64,000 nucleotides of DNA from Lycorma delicatula (GCF_047948215.1 NC_134456.1:192865034-192929033), one strand, 5' to 3'; numbered from the stretch's first letter, positions 1 through 13,990 are shown. Notes: a model not told the origin generated them from the sequence alone. Translations and numbers: made by a program.

Positions 1-434
1 GTCTACTACTCAGACATGCTGATGAAAAAATTAAAGCAATGAGAGAATAACAACACGGATGTCAGAGAAAAGGCGTGATATTGCTACACTACAATGCTCG
101 TTCTCACACCGCCCAGCATACCCAAGAAACCATTGGAAAATGGTTTGGGAGATACTACCACATCCCCTCTACAGTCCACATTTGGTTCCCATTTACCATT
201 TGGTTTACATTTAAAGGTAAAAAATTATTTGAAAAAAAGTGTAGCAACGATGAGGTCAAAGAATTTGTGGGAAAGTGACTCAAACAACAAGGCAAAAGCT
301 TCTTTGCATTAGGTATAAAAAAAACTAACAACATCGTTGGGACGTTAATATTGGTGGGGATTATGTTGAGTAGTAAAAGTTTTTTTTTTTTTACATCAAT
401 TTGTCTCTTTTAATTATTGAATGTCCCTCGTACT
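1..434 (+). mobile_element. mariner transposase C-terminal remnant, cut by window start
   Basis: Translation in shifting frames gives HYNARSHTAQHTQETIGKWF, then KKLFEKKCSNDEVKEFV, KQQGKSFFALGIKK and N-V-G-G-D-Y-V. These match the end of mariner transposases (HDNARPHTAQHT, DDEVKEAV, QQGKEFFALGIKKL, GDYVE). The second catalytic Asp of HDN is now Tyr, and the SPDLAPSDF block is replaced. The sequence ending near gaatgtccctcgta is a likely right terminal inverted repeat. Confidence 0.75.
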
Positions 435-1299
435 ATGGCTAATTCAAAGAATAATTGCTCATACATATTTCCTTTTTATTTACTAAAGATTTAATGTGAA
501 AATACTGTCTGTTATATTATTTTAAAACCAGTCTGAAGTCTAGCATTAACAGTTTACTTTCATCAGTCACTCTTTATATTAAATTTGTATTTAGCTTAAA
601 TACATCAATTCATCTGAACATCTCTTATTTGATTGCGTTTTTCTAAAATTCCAAACAATCAAACTACTTACATTACATACTGAAATTAATTGAAAAATCA
701 ATTTTGTGAGGTATGAAAACTAATCAGTGTTCAAATATTTATCATGTGTTAATTGCTCATTATTTATTATAATTTTTATTTTTGTATTGTGGCCAACAAT
801 AAATTAAGGAGAAAATTTCTTCTCATTAATAAAAAAAAAAAAAAACAAATGAATTTAATAATGTAAGTAAATTATTAAGTAAGTTATGGGCATTTCTTCA
901 GAAATAATTAAATTGAATAAGTAAAAATAGCCAAAACTATCTCGTTCTTATAATTTTCTTGATTACACTTACCTCTAGATCTTCAAATTTGTTTAGATTA
1001 AATTCTGCAACTATTATTATGGTTTAATGATATTTTTTTATCCATACATAAAGTTCCATATCATTAATTTAATTTTTATTTTTAAAAATATGTAATATGT
1101 TTTCAAATTCATTTAAAATCAGTAAGTTGGTAAAAATATCTAAATAAGTTTGTATTTGATATGCATTGACCACAACTTTTTAACTGCATCTAGTAGTTTA
1201 ATAACTGATATAATACATATTAAAAAATACACGTCATTTCAAAAACTGATTTAAACGTATTAAGGTTGAAAATTGATTCCATATATTGTAGTATTATCT
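435..1299. other. AT-rich intergenic DNA, nothing recognised
   Basis: No open frame, repeat or RNA gene could be supported here. Confidence 0.6.
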
Positions 1300-2150
1300 T
1301 CACTTCTGATGATAAATTTAGGCACATTATTATAGTGAAAGGGACTTCCATTATGGCCAGATGTAGATGTTTAGCCTGAATAGTACCACCCTTCAATTGG
1401 TACAGTATTGAAGAAACAATACTCCTTGATGATGGTTCTGCCTTTTTCCAAATATTCTACAAAGCACATCACAAGAATCCAGAAATGCCATGACTTCCTG
1501 AAGATGAAACCGTTTTCATATTCTTTGACTCACTTTCTCTTGTTCTAACCCACAGTTTGGTCTCTGATCTTCAATTCATGTATTGTCATAAAATGTTGAG
1601 GAAACTGCAAAATCATGTTTATGCAGGTTTAAACACAAATCAGAAGTGTTCAGTCAAATGGTCTTTGGTTGATAATCTACAAACGCAGCACCCATTGGGT
1701 GGAAAGCTTTTTCATTTCCAAAACATCCTGTAAACTGTAGTAGACATAGTCTATCAAGATATTTGTATTGTCAGCAAGCTCATCTACCTTCAGTTGATTG
1801 TCATTTAATATAGCATTGTGGATTTTTGTGACAATTTTCATCAGTAGTAGCAGTTTTTGGACGTTCCAAGCATTCATAATCTTGAATTGATGTACAACCA
1901 CATTTAAATTTAGCAGTGCTTTTTTTACTGCCAAAAATGAAGAATCCTTTAAAGTGGAATGTAATACTCTTTGTGTATCTATCAGGATTATACCTTTTAA
2001 AATAAAACACAACATTTTAAACTTCAATTTTAACCAATATTCAGAAAATGTAAAAAAACTTGTTTGTTTTACTACATTGCCTAAAAATAAGCAACTAAAT
2101 GTACGTAATGAAACTTCACAGCGTACCATCTAAAGGATCATACTTGACAA
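1300..2150 (-). mobile_element. old mariner remnant
   Basis: Minus-strand frames contain PKTATTDEN, N-D-N-Q-L-K-V-D-E-L-A-D and DVLEMKKLSTQWVLRL. These correspond to the helix-turn-helix half of mariner transposase (PKTATTDENIEKVHD, DRRLKVRELA, LDMRKLSARWVPRLL). Further downstream weak matches to the ETWIHHYTPETK and SAGKVMA blocks follow to about 1320. Many stops and frameshifts; no ends found. Confidence 0.65.
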
Positions 2151-2792
2151 ATATTGTAGTCATTTAGTCAAATGAAATACTTGTGGCAACTCTGTGTCAG
2201 ACCAAAAACTTTCTGAACAACTCTGGTAGATCTGTTCACAGGGATTTTAAATAATTTCAAAATTACTGAACAAAGTAATTGTCAAGTCCATTATTCATTC
2301 ATACTACTGAATTTAAAATTATAATTCACTTTGTGTAAATATTACTATAAGCATTCAATCCACTATATTTTCTGTTGTCTGTGAATAACATCTTTTAGAA
2401 ACCCCAAAAAAAATTATACAACTTATTTGGATGCCTAAAATTATTTATGAATTTTTCACAAGTTAATTCTTCCAGTATTTATACAGAAAATTTTTAATTA
2501 TTACAAATCTCTATTATTTTGTACAGTGCATTAATTTCAAAGAAAAGAATAAAGGAACAGAAAATGTTTTCTTATTGTTTGTTTCACCAAGCAAATATAT
2601 TTTTGCACATCAGCCAAAACTAATAAAAATCAGTCCTACAAGTGATATCGTTGTATTCATCACAGGGTCTGGGTGTAAAGTGAACATGTTACTCTAAAAG
2701 AAAGCAACTCTTGAATAGCACCTCTAGAACTAGGTGCTAAGATCACAGTCATAAAAAAGACAAAGCAATAAATTCTGTTGTGAAACAAAGTG

Positions 2793-3576
2793 ACATATGT
2801 GTGATTAAAAAGTATCCGACCTTGGCTCATAAAACCAAAAATATTTAACTCAGTTCAATGACTGATCCCCGTGAAAGTAGGCTGTTTTTGATTTAACACT
2901 CTTATCACAGTAATTTTTCCAGTTTTGGAAGGATTTTAAAATTATTTTTAGTGAGCACCATGACCTCTTGTCACATTTCTTCAGATCTCTTTATCTTCAA
3001 ATCTTTTTTCTTTAAGTTTAGGAAAGAGCCAAAAATTGCAGGGAGCCATATTTGGTGAGTAAGTTCACATTCCATTGTCTATTTACCTTTTGTTCATAAG
3101 TGAAAGAAGTTGAACAAATTTTGCTATGCACCATATCTTGAGATTTTCCACTGAAATTGATTGCACTGAGCCAAATAAAATTCTTATTTCATCTTCAAGC
3201 TCTCCAAAAGTGTTTCTCACTTTTGAAGATATTCAGCAAACTTGAAAATGTCAAACGCTATTTAATTTGTGTGATACCAAAAGCTGATTAAATCTTTCAT
3301 ATTGTCTCACCAAGTTACAACAAAATTTAATGCATTTTCACTGCTCAACAGGTTGAGCAGAGCATTGTCGATCAGTCATTTTGAACGATCATGAACACTA
3401 CAAGCACTATCCAGATGTCTTACTTTCATGGCTGTTATCTAGTGACTGGCTGCAAAACATGGAATCGTATGCAACCCACACAAATTAAGGTCACATTCTA
3501 TGACAGTACCCCTCCTGTGTTACAATTGGTTACCGCAATAAAAAATAAAGTCGATGCTTTTTGAACACACCTAATA
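2793..3576 (-). mobile_element. decayed mariner with recognisable ends
   Basis: The ends pair imperfectly: tgtgtgattaaaaagtatcc at the left against ggtgtgttcaaaaagcatcg in the reverse complement of the right. On the minus strand around 3004-3063 the frame reads YSPNMAPCNFWLFPKLKE, the third catalytic block of mariner transposase with Asp changed to Asn, followed by a trace of YFEGDQS near the left end. The central catalytic part is missing. Confidence 0.7.
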
Positions 3577-5110
3577 TGCAAATATATTACCCCATGTCAA
3601 AAGGGGAAAAAAAATATTTTGTATTATATTTAATAAGTCAAGATGCATAAAAAATATTAAGAAAAATCATGTAACAAATAGCAACTATAATAATAAGAAA
3701 AAATTCACACATTTGGTTTTTTTTACGTACCTTTTAAAAAGTGATTTTTTTTTAATACTTGAAGCTTAAAAATCTTATTGGGCTGAAAACTTAAAAGTTT
3801 CTTTCTGTGCCCATAAATCTGTATTTTTGAGTATTTCTGTTTTATCAAATTTGGAAGGGTTGATAAATGCCTTTATTTTTACATAATAGCACACATAAAA
3901 TTTCAACTTTAATTTTATTTATATTCTTTCTACAAATCTATTTACTTTATAGAAAACAATCATGCTGTATACATTTCCTTTTTTATATTTTTAAAGAAAC
4001 TGTAACAATGAAATAAATATGTTACTAACTGAAACATTGTTACAATTGGTTTTTTTTTTTTTTAATAAGTATGATTTATATTGTAATATGGCATTAAAAT
4101 TAAATATACTATAAATGAAAATTAATGCATTCATCACAAGATACATACCTGTATTTATCTTGGAAAAAGTTCCCCTTCTCTAGCATGTATTTTTAAATTT
4201 CTTATTTACTTTATAAGGGTTAATACATTTTTCAAGAAAATCTTTTGATTTTTATATCAAGGAAATATTGTTAATATGTATTATTACACTTTCTCAACCA
4301 TTTGCCCAGAAAATATCTTGGAAAATATTTTCAGGGGTTTTAAGGTAGCTTTGTTCAATGTGAGATCTTGCCTTCCTTCATTTATTGTGATAGATTTATC
4401 TGGCCAAAATTATTATATTCATTTTATAAAACAAATCCAATGTTTCATATTGGTCTTTGTTTGGAATGTTTAAAAAAGTGTGTATAAAAAAGATATATTG
4501 AAAATTAGTATATTATTATATTTACTTTTATTTAATGTTGCAAAAAAATAACCAAATTGGTAACAGCTTTTTTATGAATAATTGTAATAATTTAAATTTA
4601 CCTGTTTTTCAGAATAACAATTTTTAATTTTCAAATATTTTTTTTGAATGTAAGGTGACAAAATATCTAATGTTTAAAACATTAGTTGCCCAATTTTTTA
4701 TGCTTCAAGAGAAAAAAATATTATTATACTTTCCTGTAGTTATAGATACAAATCTTATATACCTTTATATTATTAGTACATAAAATTATAAAAGAAAATT
4801 TAGCTCTGGCAGAAGAGAAAATATTGCTAGGATGGTTACTTACTGCACAACAGACTTAAATATATAATTTTATTTACAGTACATCAACCCCACCAGATGA
4901 AAGTATATATTTTCTGTTACAATAAAACTATTTCCACAAAAAAATGAAAATGTACATGTTGTAATATGATTATTTGAACAGCAAAAAACCGCTGACAAAT
5001 GTTGCATAATTTTTCTAGCTATGCCCCAGACAGATCTTTATTTCAAATAAGCTACAGGGCTTTTTAAAAATAATACTAAATTATGCAAAATTTTGAATAC
5101 TATTTAAAAA
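3577..5110. other. AT-rich intergenic DNA, nothing recognised
   Basis: Contains a 65-codon open frame (4276-4473) without family resemblance or codon bias; treated as chance. Confidence 0.55.
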
Positions 5111-5645
5111 AGCTGACAACACAGTTGTAGGACTTTCCAGTCATATGGATTTTTTCTGATGCACAGCTTACACACACAACTTAATTAAAAATATTTAACA
5201 TTCAATGATTAATTAAATAAAGCGTGTGCACACCGCATTTCATTTGTGTGGGTGTGGCAGTACTAGTGACCACTTTAAATATTATTCATTTATTTAATTC
5301 TACTGCTCACCTGTGACATCACAACACAGTAACGACTACAGCAGCTGTACATTAGTGTTATACTAGAGCTTCTTGTGGAGAGAGGGGGAATTAATGACGC
5401 AGTATCTACTAAGCCACTAGTTTATTTGGAGCATTTTTTTGGTTTTAACAAATGTGCCTAAGAAAAATAAGATCTTAATTAGGCGAAATCTCAAAATACT
5501 GACGGTGACCTTGCTCTAGTCTCACCCCCTTGACTTTTTAAGTTGAAAATTTAATGGCATCAATGCACCATATATTGAAGTAATCTGACCAAGTTTGGTC
5601 AAAATTGGTAAGTAGTTCTTTTAATTTAATGTGATTTAGGGTGCG
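5111..5645. repeat. dispersed repeat, copy 1 (partner at 58.1 kb)
   Basis: Shares long stretches in the same orientation with 58123-58815, such as gactttccagtcat, aacttaattaaaaatattta, aattctactgctcacctgtg and ccaagtttggt. Copy 1 has lost or changed the middle third. No coding potential was seen. An unidentified transposon or SINE-like repeat. Confidence 0.7.
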
Positions 5646-5649
5646 GCAC

Positions 5650-5679
5650 CTAACACTGAACCTCCAGGTTCGGTGTTAG
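5650..5679. repeat. 14-bp inverted repeat hairpin
   Basis: CTAACACTGAACCT and AGGTTCGGTGTTAG face each other across a 2-nt loop with one mismatch, which would be a G-U pair in RNA. It sits at the end of the dispersed repeat and may be its terminus. Confidence 0.6.
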
Positions 5680-6419
5680 ATTGAGGTTTGATAAATTGAA
5701 GAACCTGGATCAAGGTATTACATTTGAAAGAAAGATGAAATTTTAATTTATCATGAAACTTGAAGTAAAAACATATCTCATTACAATTTGAATCTAGTTA
5801 TGATATGAAAAGTATGCAAACTATTCTGCATAACATTTCTAGAAAAATGACAATATTATTATTTCTCTCAAAAACATGATCAGATAAATGAATGGTTCAG
5901 TTAATGTGGTCAGCAATGGCAAACCTACATGAAAGCCAATCTGATGATGATGATAAGCTACATTTTCATAAGATGATTTTGATTTTTTTTTTACATGAAG
6001 AATTCTTCAAAACTTATTAGACAAATAGAATCTGTGTAACAAAATGAGGGTAAGAGATAAAATCATTAATATCTTTTATAGGTTTCAGAATTGTTAGAAG
6101 CATATTTTTTATGAACTGCATTATTAAGCACAAAAAGAATTTTTATCTTTCTTTCAAAATTGCTTTTTGTTAGCAAACCAGAAAATCTTTGTATTAGCAC
6201 CATAATTATAAAGATCATTACAATTTTTCAAAATTATCCACTTAATCTATTTAATGATAAGTTACTGTTTTTTTTTTTAACAACAAGAATAGTTCAATAA
6301 AATTTTAAGAAAATGAATGAATAGAATTTTAAGTAAATAAATTTATAAAAAGTTAGAATAAATTTGATGATACCTAGAAATATAATAACAATTAAGTCAT
6401 TTGCAAAAAAGAATTTCAT

Positions 6420-7440
6420 GATTAAAAATATATCATAATCCATTTATCATTTGGCCTTTTTGACAAGTAATTTTTGACTATCAAATTTACTAATATACAC
6501 TACCTCCTTCATACTACAAGCTGCTTCATGTTAAATTTTATACCTCCATATTGAAAGAATGTTAAATTTTTGAATGCTCATAAAATAATTTTAGAATTCA
6601 TTCATCATTTTACCTTTGCCACAAGTAATTTAGAAATCAAAGTTAACCAACTAACATACTAACTCCTTCATAAGTTGCCTTCATGTTACATTTTTCATGT
6701 CCCTACATCAAATAATTTAGCACTCAATTTTTTAATTAAATTTTGCAAAATAATTTTTTATTATTTTCTTATTTTAAAATTAATTTTTATATGTACAGCT
6801 TCACTGTACATTTTTTTTTAAATGTTCAGTTGGATAAAATAGTTTAGTAGTAGCTTCTTCCTGTTAGCACTTCCTCAATTAATTTATATATATATATTTT
6901 CACTAAATATCTTAAAACATCTTTTATCATTTGTCTAGTATATGATTAATTTTTCATGAATTAAATTTTACAAAATAATTTTTTACTATCTTCTTTCTGT
7001 TAGCAGCTTTATAACTGATTTTTATATGAAGAATTTTACTATAATTAATTTAGAACTTCATTTATCATTTTTTGTTGCTCACAATATTAGTTTTTGGACG
7101 TCTATTTTCTTATAACAATTTTCTATTACCTTAACAATCAAATTCTATAAGTTCACTTCTACAAAATAATTTAATAGTACCATCTTTCTGCTAGCTGGTT
7201 TACAAACAATTTTTTAATATTTATTTTCACATAATAATTTAGTACTCCGTTCATTATTTGTTCTTATTCATAATCAACTGTTATTTTGCTAAGTAATTTT
7301 GTCTGCTCTTCTTTCTATTACCTTGTTCGCAATTAATCTTTATGTTACATTTCACTAAATAATTTGCAGTAGTACTTTTTTTATTATTTCTTCACAGTAA
7401 ATTTTGGTAACATTCTTTTTAGTACATTTTTTCTTATTTC
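6420..7440. repeat. highly diverged tandem-like repeat array
   Basis: Phrases of the type aataatttagtactc, ttcattatttg, cttctttctgttagc and ttacatttcactaaataattt recur about every 140-180 bp with heavy drift. Anchors include 6852, 6991, 7173 and 7309 for the ttctttctgttagc phrase. It reads as an old decayed minisatellite; unit borders are not certain. Confidence 0.45.
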
Positions 7441-9820
7441 ACTTAAAATTTGATCTCTAACCTTTTCCTTAGTAAAGCTATTTTTTATTTTTGAATTAAC
7501 TGTCAAAATAATTAATATTATAATGTTCATACTGTAATTATAATAACAATGGTCTAATGAAATGTTCTATGTTTTCATCTAATATTTAATATGGATTGTA
7601 CAACACAATCCATATCACATACATTTCCTGTTTGCAATTAATAAAAAGTAGATGTCTGGTTTATGTAATCTTAAATTCTGAAAAATAAAGTCTGTAAAAA
7701 TTAATTTTAAGTTTCATACTCCTAACCCAGTATTAAAAATTGTGTCACAAAATAAATAATTTGCATTTAAAAAATTATAACTACAACAAATCTTTAAAAA
7801 CATAAAACACGAGACATATCTTTAAAAATGAGAAGATGAATTAGCTTATCAGTATTAGATGGCAAAACAGAGATCTGTACAAGAATGAGGGATTCTATGC
7901 TAACTCAAAGTGACTATTTTTCATAACAGATACAGTACCAAACTTGGAGCAATCTGAGCCCAAGATAAAGGGATATTATTCTACCATTTACGATTTTACC
8001 AAAGATTATTTTGTTTATTTATATCATATGATTAGAAAGAATAAAATTTTGTTTATTTTGTGCTTATTTTTAATTTATTAGAATTTGATTCATCCTTAAC
8101 TAATTAGAATTCACTAGAATATTGATTTGTATTCATTCGTGATGTCTAATAACTTAAATGTACTTATTTTAACATCCTTTTTTTTAACTGTATTCAAATA
8201 AATTATGCATAAACAAAAGGGCACTAAAATATATCACAGAAATTTTTCTTTCTAATGAAAATAAATCTCCTAATGTAATTTTTACTTCCCGCTAGCTATT
8301 CATTTACACCAAATTTTTGTTAATTCGAAATGTTAAAAAAATTATTTAATAGCATTTGTTCTACACTGAAAAAAATACGAGTTAAATTTAGAGTTTTATG
8401 AAATTAAGTTAAAAAAATTAAAATTATTATTATTATTATGTTACAAAATCTCCAAATAAGTTTAAATAAAAGCATAAATTAATTATTTTTTTATAATAAC
8501 TTTTGGGTAAGTAACAAATTACTGTTGAAACATAATGTGTCTCTGGATGTTGATACAAGATGTGAAGTTGGAAATCTTGAGACTTTGTTTAAAGGGTTAA
8601 TAACAATTATAAAATATGTGATGCATTATGATAATTAAAAATATATATTTCTTTTAATTTTGAGTGTAATTGCTCACACAAAAGTGATGTTATCTTTTGC
8701 TTACAATTTCTGTCTCATATTTAGTAGTTTAAATAATTTTAGTGAAAATAAATGATGGGTCAGAAAAGGTACAGCTACATAAAAGTGGTCATTATAGAAT
8801 CATAACTGTGTCTTGCTAAGCAGGTGCATGATGGTATAAATAAACTCCTGCATCTGGTAGAATTTATTAAAGAAGAGGGTCCTCTTACCTAGGCATATTC
8901 ATATCATTTTACATTTAACAAGATGGAAATTAAAAAAAAAAATGTTGCAAGTTAATGATATTAAATTTACATATTTTAAGCAATACTTTTCTACTCATCA
9001 ACCTGGATAACTACCTCGCTTGTCAAACATGATTCAGAACAAAAGAGATGTATATCCTACCTTTACTTGAAAGTAAAAACAGAAATTAAAAAGTAGCTGA
9101 CGTATTAAAACCAGTCAGAAAAATTTAATATAATATAATTGTTGTAACTGTACAATTTGAGAATAGAGTTAAGAAAATGTTCAAATTGTACTACCAAAAA
9201 AGATGATAGACTAGATATGAAAAGATGAAAATGGTCACGAAACATTTACATTTGCAAAAACTCAACATCAAAATTCTGGACTGATCAATATATGCTTTTT
9301 CTGTATAGAAATAGATGCTGTGCAGCAGGAATAGACCTTTAGCTGGGAAAGTGAAAATTATGGGATTTAGCAAATGTGTTAAGAAATTGAAGAGGCACGT
9401 TAGGGTTAAAATTTATATAATTACCATATAAAATTTCTCTCTTTTTCTGTTTAGCCTTCGGAACCACCAAAAGGTATTTACTTCAGAGAATGAATGAGGA
9501 AGATAAGTATGAATGAATGAAGTGCACATCTCACTGAATTGAATTGACACTGTCAGAGTTGGCATAGAAATCAACACAAGATTAAAAAATTATGTCATCA
9601 ATTTTCTTCAAAGATTATGGGTTTTTCATAAGTGTGTGAAACAGTTCTTTTAATCAAAACCTCACAAATCATTTTAAGAATTTAAAAAGATTTCTAAAAT
9701 TGAGATATCTATTCTCTTCAGTTCTATACGTAACATTTTTTTAAATGTATATATATAATTTTTCTACTGTCCCACATATATATATTGTGATACAGTATAT
9801 ATATAAATATACACACACAC
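7441..9820. other. AT-rich intergenic DNA with one small palindrome
   Basis: The only structure noted is a perfect 11-bp inverted repeat (atatggattgt, 5-nt loop, acaatccatat) at 7589-7615, and an AT microsatellite near 9758-9818. No gene was found. Confidence 0.55.
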
Positions 9821-11164
9821 GAGAGTTATTTTTTTTCAAGGTCCGATCGATCATGAAATTAAAACAGTGAAAATAAACCATTTTTTATTTCTAACAAGTA
9901 CTTACATAGTTACGCTATTTCTCTACATAGTCGTCACTTCAATTTAGACATACCACACTATGACATTGTCGTAGTGTGGTACCGACTTTCCTATACCCTC
10001 GTCATAGAACGGAGCTGCCTGTGTTTTCAGCCATGTTTCTACGCTGGTCTGCAGCTCAATGTCTGTGCCAAAATGTGGTCCTCCTAGCCAATCTTTTCAT
10101 GTGAGCAAAGAGGTGAAAACTGGATGGAGCCAAGTCCGGGCTGTATGGTGGGTGATCAAACACTTCCCAGTGAAAACGCTACAGGAGCTTCTTTGTTACA
10201 GCTGCAGTGTGCGGCTGAGCATTGTCATGGACAAAGACAATGCCCGATGACAACATTCCTTTTTGCTTATTCTGAATTGCCCTTCGTAGACGTTGAAGAG
10301 TCAAGCAGTATGAGGCTACAGTGATGGTCATGCCATGTTCAATGAATTCCATCAAGAGAACTCCATTTCGGTCCCAGAACACAGTAGCCATACACTTTCT
10401 GTTGGAGAAGGTTCACTTGAACTTCTTCTACTGGGAGATTGAGAATGTATCCACTGTTTAGATTGTTCTTTAGTTTCTTCAGTTTCGAAATGGACCCATG
10501 TCTCGTCCCCTGTGACAATTTTGTTAAAAAAATCTTCTCCTTCATTGTGGTAGCGCTGGAGAAACCATGAAGGTAGTTAGGGAGGCGTCCGTTCTCATTG
10601 TTTTATGATGGTCGGACAGCATCTTGCAAACCCATCTCGCACACAATTTGCGGTACTGAAGTCTCTCAATCACAATGGTGTAGAGCTGACCTTGAAATTT
10701 TAGGAAACAAATCACTCAATACAGAAATTGTGAACCAACGATTTTCTCGAATTGCCTCATCCACTCGCTCGAGATCATCGGTTGACACTTGCTTCCTTCA
10801 CGATCGCCTGCATCAAGAACATTTGTACGTCCTGCCTTAAAGTTCCTGCACCATTGTCACACTTTGCTGTCACTCATTGAAGTTTCACCGTACACATTAC
10901 TTATTCGTCGATGAATTTCAGCTGCATTACACCCCTCACCCTGAAGAAATCAAATTACCGCACGCACTTCACACTTGGTGGGAGATGCTATTGTTGAAGA
11001 CAGGTTTACGTGCTAGCTGCGTGTTCAGAACTAAACGAAGTGACACGGCGTGATTGAAGGTCATACTAGAGATGCTGCGCAACATATATGCACAAAGGTT
11101 CATCCGATTTTTGAGTGGGTTTTTATTTCACGACTGATGGGACCTTGCAAAAAAAATAACCCTC
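9821..11164 (-). mobile_element. mariner element, near full length
   Basis: 1344 bp bounded by imperfect terminal inverted repeats: gagagttattttttttcaag (9821 on) and, reverse-complemented at the right, gagggttattttttttgcaa. The minus-strand transposase keeps all three catalytic Asp codons: VTGDETWVHFETEE, FVHDNAQPHTA and HPPYSPDLAPSSF. The helix-turn-helix half is seen as RVDEAIRENRWFTISVLSDL. The frame is broken, at least between the first and second catalytic blocks (10339-10391) and again in the first half, so it makes no active enzyme. Lies 2.6 kb beyond the MPDU1 stop. Confidence 0.9.
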
Positions 11165-13738
11165 ATATATATAAATGCAATGCATATTCATATCATATTT
11201 AAAACGTCCAATCTAGTAACACGTTCTCTGTAGATTACATTAAATAAAAAAAACTGTTTCTATTAATAAAAATATTTCCACAATCTTAACATATAATAAA
11301 ACTATAATGTGAAAGTTCTAGTATCTGCAAAGTCATAAGTTGTGGTTTTATAAAATTTAACTTGTCTGTAAAGTACCAGAGTCTTGTATGTCAAAAGGGA
11401 TACTTTATCTGAATATTATTTATTTAGTTTTACGTTTTTAAAATAAAAATGTTATAATTCTTTTTAAAATCAGTGGATTTAGAAAAATAAGTACTCCTAA
11501 ATTGCAGTACTTAAAATTTTGTTAGTTATATAGAATTGAATACAAAAGTACTGGCTTAGATCTAAAATTAAATTCAGAAAATTTTAAACACAGAGTTTAT
11601 TTGTATTCCTTCGTATTACATCTAACTCAGGGGACCACACTAAAAATTTATGGTAGTATAAAAAATTCAAGGCAGCTTAAAAGCACAAAAAAGTACTAAA
11701 AATGTAAATGTAATGTGCCAAAAAATTGCAGCCAATTATTTAATGACCAGTGATAACTAATAATCATTACAAATATTAAATTCAATATATTTCTGCAGCC
11801 ATTTATGATCAATTAAATATTTCATTGTTTTGTGCTAAATAATAATCAGAGTAAAAAACTACATTATTTTGTTATTTTGATTTTATCTGAACAAATTCTT
11901 TAATAATTGTTGAAATTACAGCAAACTATTTATTTAGTCTACCATTACAAAAAATAAAAACAGTGGCTTAAGTGCAATTTTACAAACTGCTATACTGTTC
12001 TAGTGTGTATTAGATTTTCAAATTCATTGCTCACTGTCTCATCCATCCAAAAAAGTTAGATAACATTGTAATGTGAGTGTTTGATTTCTGTAATTTTAAA
12101 ACTCGGAAGTCAATTTTTTCTGACCAATAGTATCAGTTCAAGATCCAGCAGATAAACAAAACAAAAAACAAAGTTATTGTTGATTTGTACCTATACAAAT
12201 CGGTAGCAGTATTCAAATAGAAATGAGAATAACAGAAAGGAAGCATCATAATGTATTGGAAAAAAATAAAAATTTCTGACAGCAATTTTCAATGTTGTAA
12301 TTAAAATACAAGAGTTTAAAAAATTATTTTTGAAAAAAATAATTCTGATAATGATTATCTCAATTTAAAAATATTTTTACACATATTTTAAAGGAAAGTT
12401 TATTAAAGAAGAAAACTTAAAGTTTAGATGTATACTTCAATTATAATCTTAAAGGTAAAATAATTTTCTTAACTCTACAGTCATCATACATAAAATGGAT
12501 GTTTTAAATTAATCAGTGTCACAATAAAAAATTATTCAATTATAAAACTACAAAATCAAAATAAATAATTATGTATTTATTATTTTGATTATAAAATAAT
12601 TCTTAATAAAATTTGTCACAGATAAGATTTAAAGCTACCAGATTTAGCAATTATAATAATTACTACAAATTACTACATTTAATTAAAATAACACAATATC
12701 ATCTATAAATTTTCAGGAAAATTTTTAATGAATCAAATAAATAATTTATTACACATGTACATGGAAGTTACTCATATTTTATTAAATTTAGATTCAATTA
12801 TATGAAAAATGATTAATTGCTTTTGTAGGAGAGAGTAGTACTCGTGTACTAAAATGAAAAATTTGAGATGCTTAAGATACGTTTGAAGATGGAATGAGCC
12901 AATGAAGTATGTTGAAAAGTCAGTATTTATCTGGAAAAAAGAAAATTTATTAAAAATAATGCTGTATTTTAAATAGAAAAAAAAGGTCAAATAATACTAG
13001 GCACAATATATTCTGAAATCTAGAACTACAATAACAATTAAAACAACAGTTTAAATTACATTATTATCAAACATTATATATCTACATCCCAAAAAATATT
13101 TTTCATTAGTTGTGAAAAAAAAAATTTTCTAAAGAATTATACAAAAAAGAAATTAATTATCTATTTCTCATTTATAAATAAGAAATACAAATTTTCACAT
13201 TTCTATTTTAAGATTTGCAGTAGAATCAAGTTTTCAATCCCCTCTCCACTCCCATTCCAACATTATTGGTTTCACTAAAAACATGTGGAATGGGTATATT
13301 TTCTGTATTATTAATACTGCCAATGGGACAATATAAAAAATATAAATACCAAATTACATGACAATCTAAATTGTTAAGACTAAATAAAGAACAAAGTATA
13401 TACTAAATTTAAAAAAAATAACAAATTAAATTAAAAATATTGGTTATTCTGTTTAAGCAAACAAAATATAAGTATGTATTAAATAAGACTTCTTAATCTA
13501 TTGTTTTATTATAGAATATAATTTATTAATGCTCTACTTGTTTCAAAATGGCATATTGAACCCTCCACTTTTATTTTATTAGCCTGTATTATCTATTTTA
13601 TTTGCTTTTTAAATGAATACATACAAAAAATAACAGCTGGTTTCAGTCATTTTACATTAAATGTCTAATACTTTATATGTATTATGCATCATTACTACTT
13701 TTAATGAACAAAATAAATGAAATATAATAACATACCTA
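11165..13738. other. AT-rich 3' flank of MPDU1
   Basis: No gene seen. The part next to 13739 should include the MPDU1 3' UTR; candidate minus-strand AATAAA hexamers lie at 13570-13580. Confidence 0.5.
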
Positions 13739-13990
13739 CTATCGTTTCTTCTTGTCTGTTTTTTTAGATGTTTTCTTTTTCTTATCGGTAAAGTAATAAT
13801 AAATAAATTGACTAACTAAAACAGCATTTCCTAAGGTCGCAAGAGAATAAGTTATTATAATAACATTATCACCAGTCTCTTGAATAGAGGTGAAAATTCT
13901 AGCAGCTGAACCAAAAAGAAGCATAAAACAAGTCATCGAAGACAACTGTCCAGTACTTCCATTTTTATAGTTAGTAAAAGCCTGGATCAT
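13739..13990 (-). CDS. MPDU1: MPDU1 exon 5 (C-terminus and stop)
   Basis: A 252-bp last exon with acceptor TTTCCAG; 83 codons then TAG. It encodes QAFTNYKNGSTGQLS and ARIFTSIQETGDN, the most conserved part of MPDU1, then a last helix and a lysine-rich tail ending KKKR. By chance the exon begins with ATG, which matters for the alternative-promoter idea in the findings. Candidate minus-strand AATAAA signals lie about 160 bp downstream (13570-13580). Confidence 0.96.
   Translation of the reverse strand: MIQAFTNYKNGSTGQLSSMTCFMLLFGSAARIFTSIQETGDNVIIITYSLATLGNAVLVSQFIYYYFTDKKKKTSKKTDKKKR

Noticed and set aside
4276..4473. 65-codon open frame with hydrophobic residues
   Set aside because: No codon bias, family match or flanking signals; expected by chance in AT-rich DNA.
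10598..10840. 80-codon plus-strand open frame
   Set aside because: It is the antisense of the mariner transposase helix-turn-helix half at 9821-11164.
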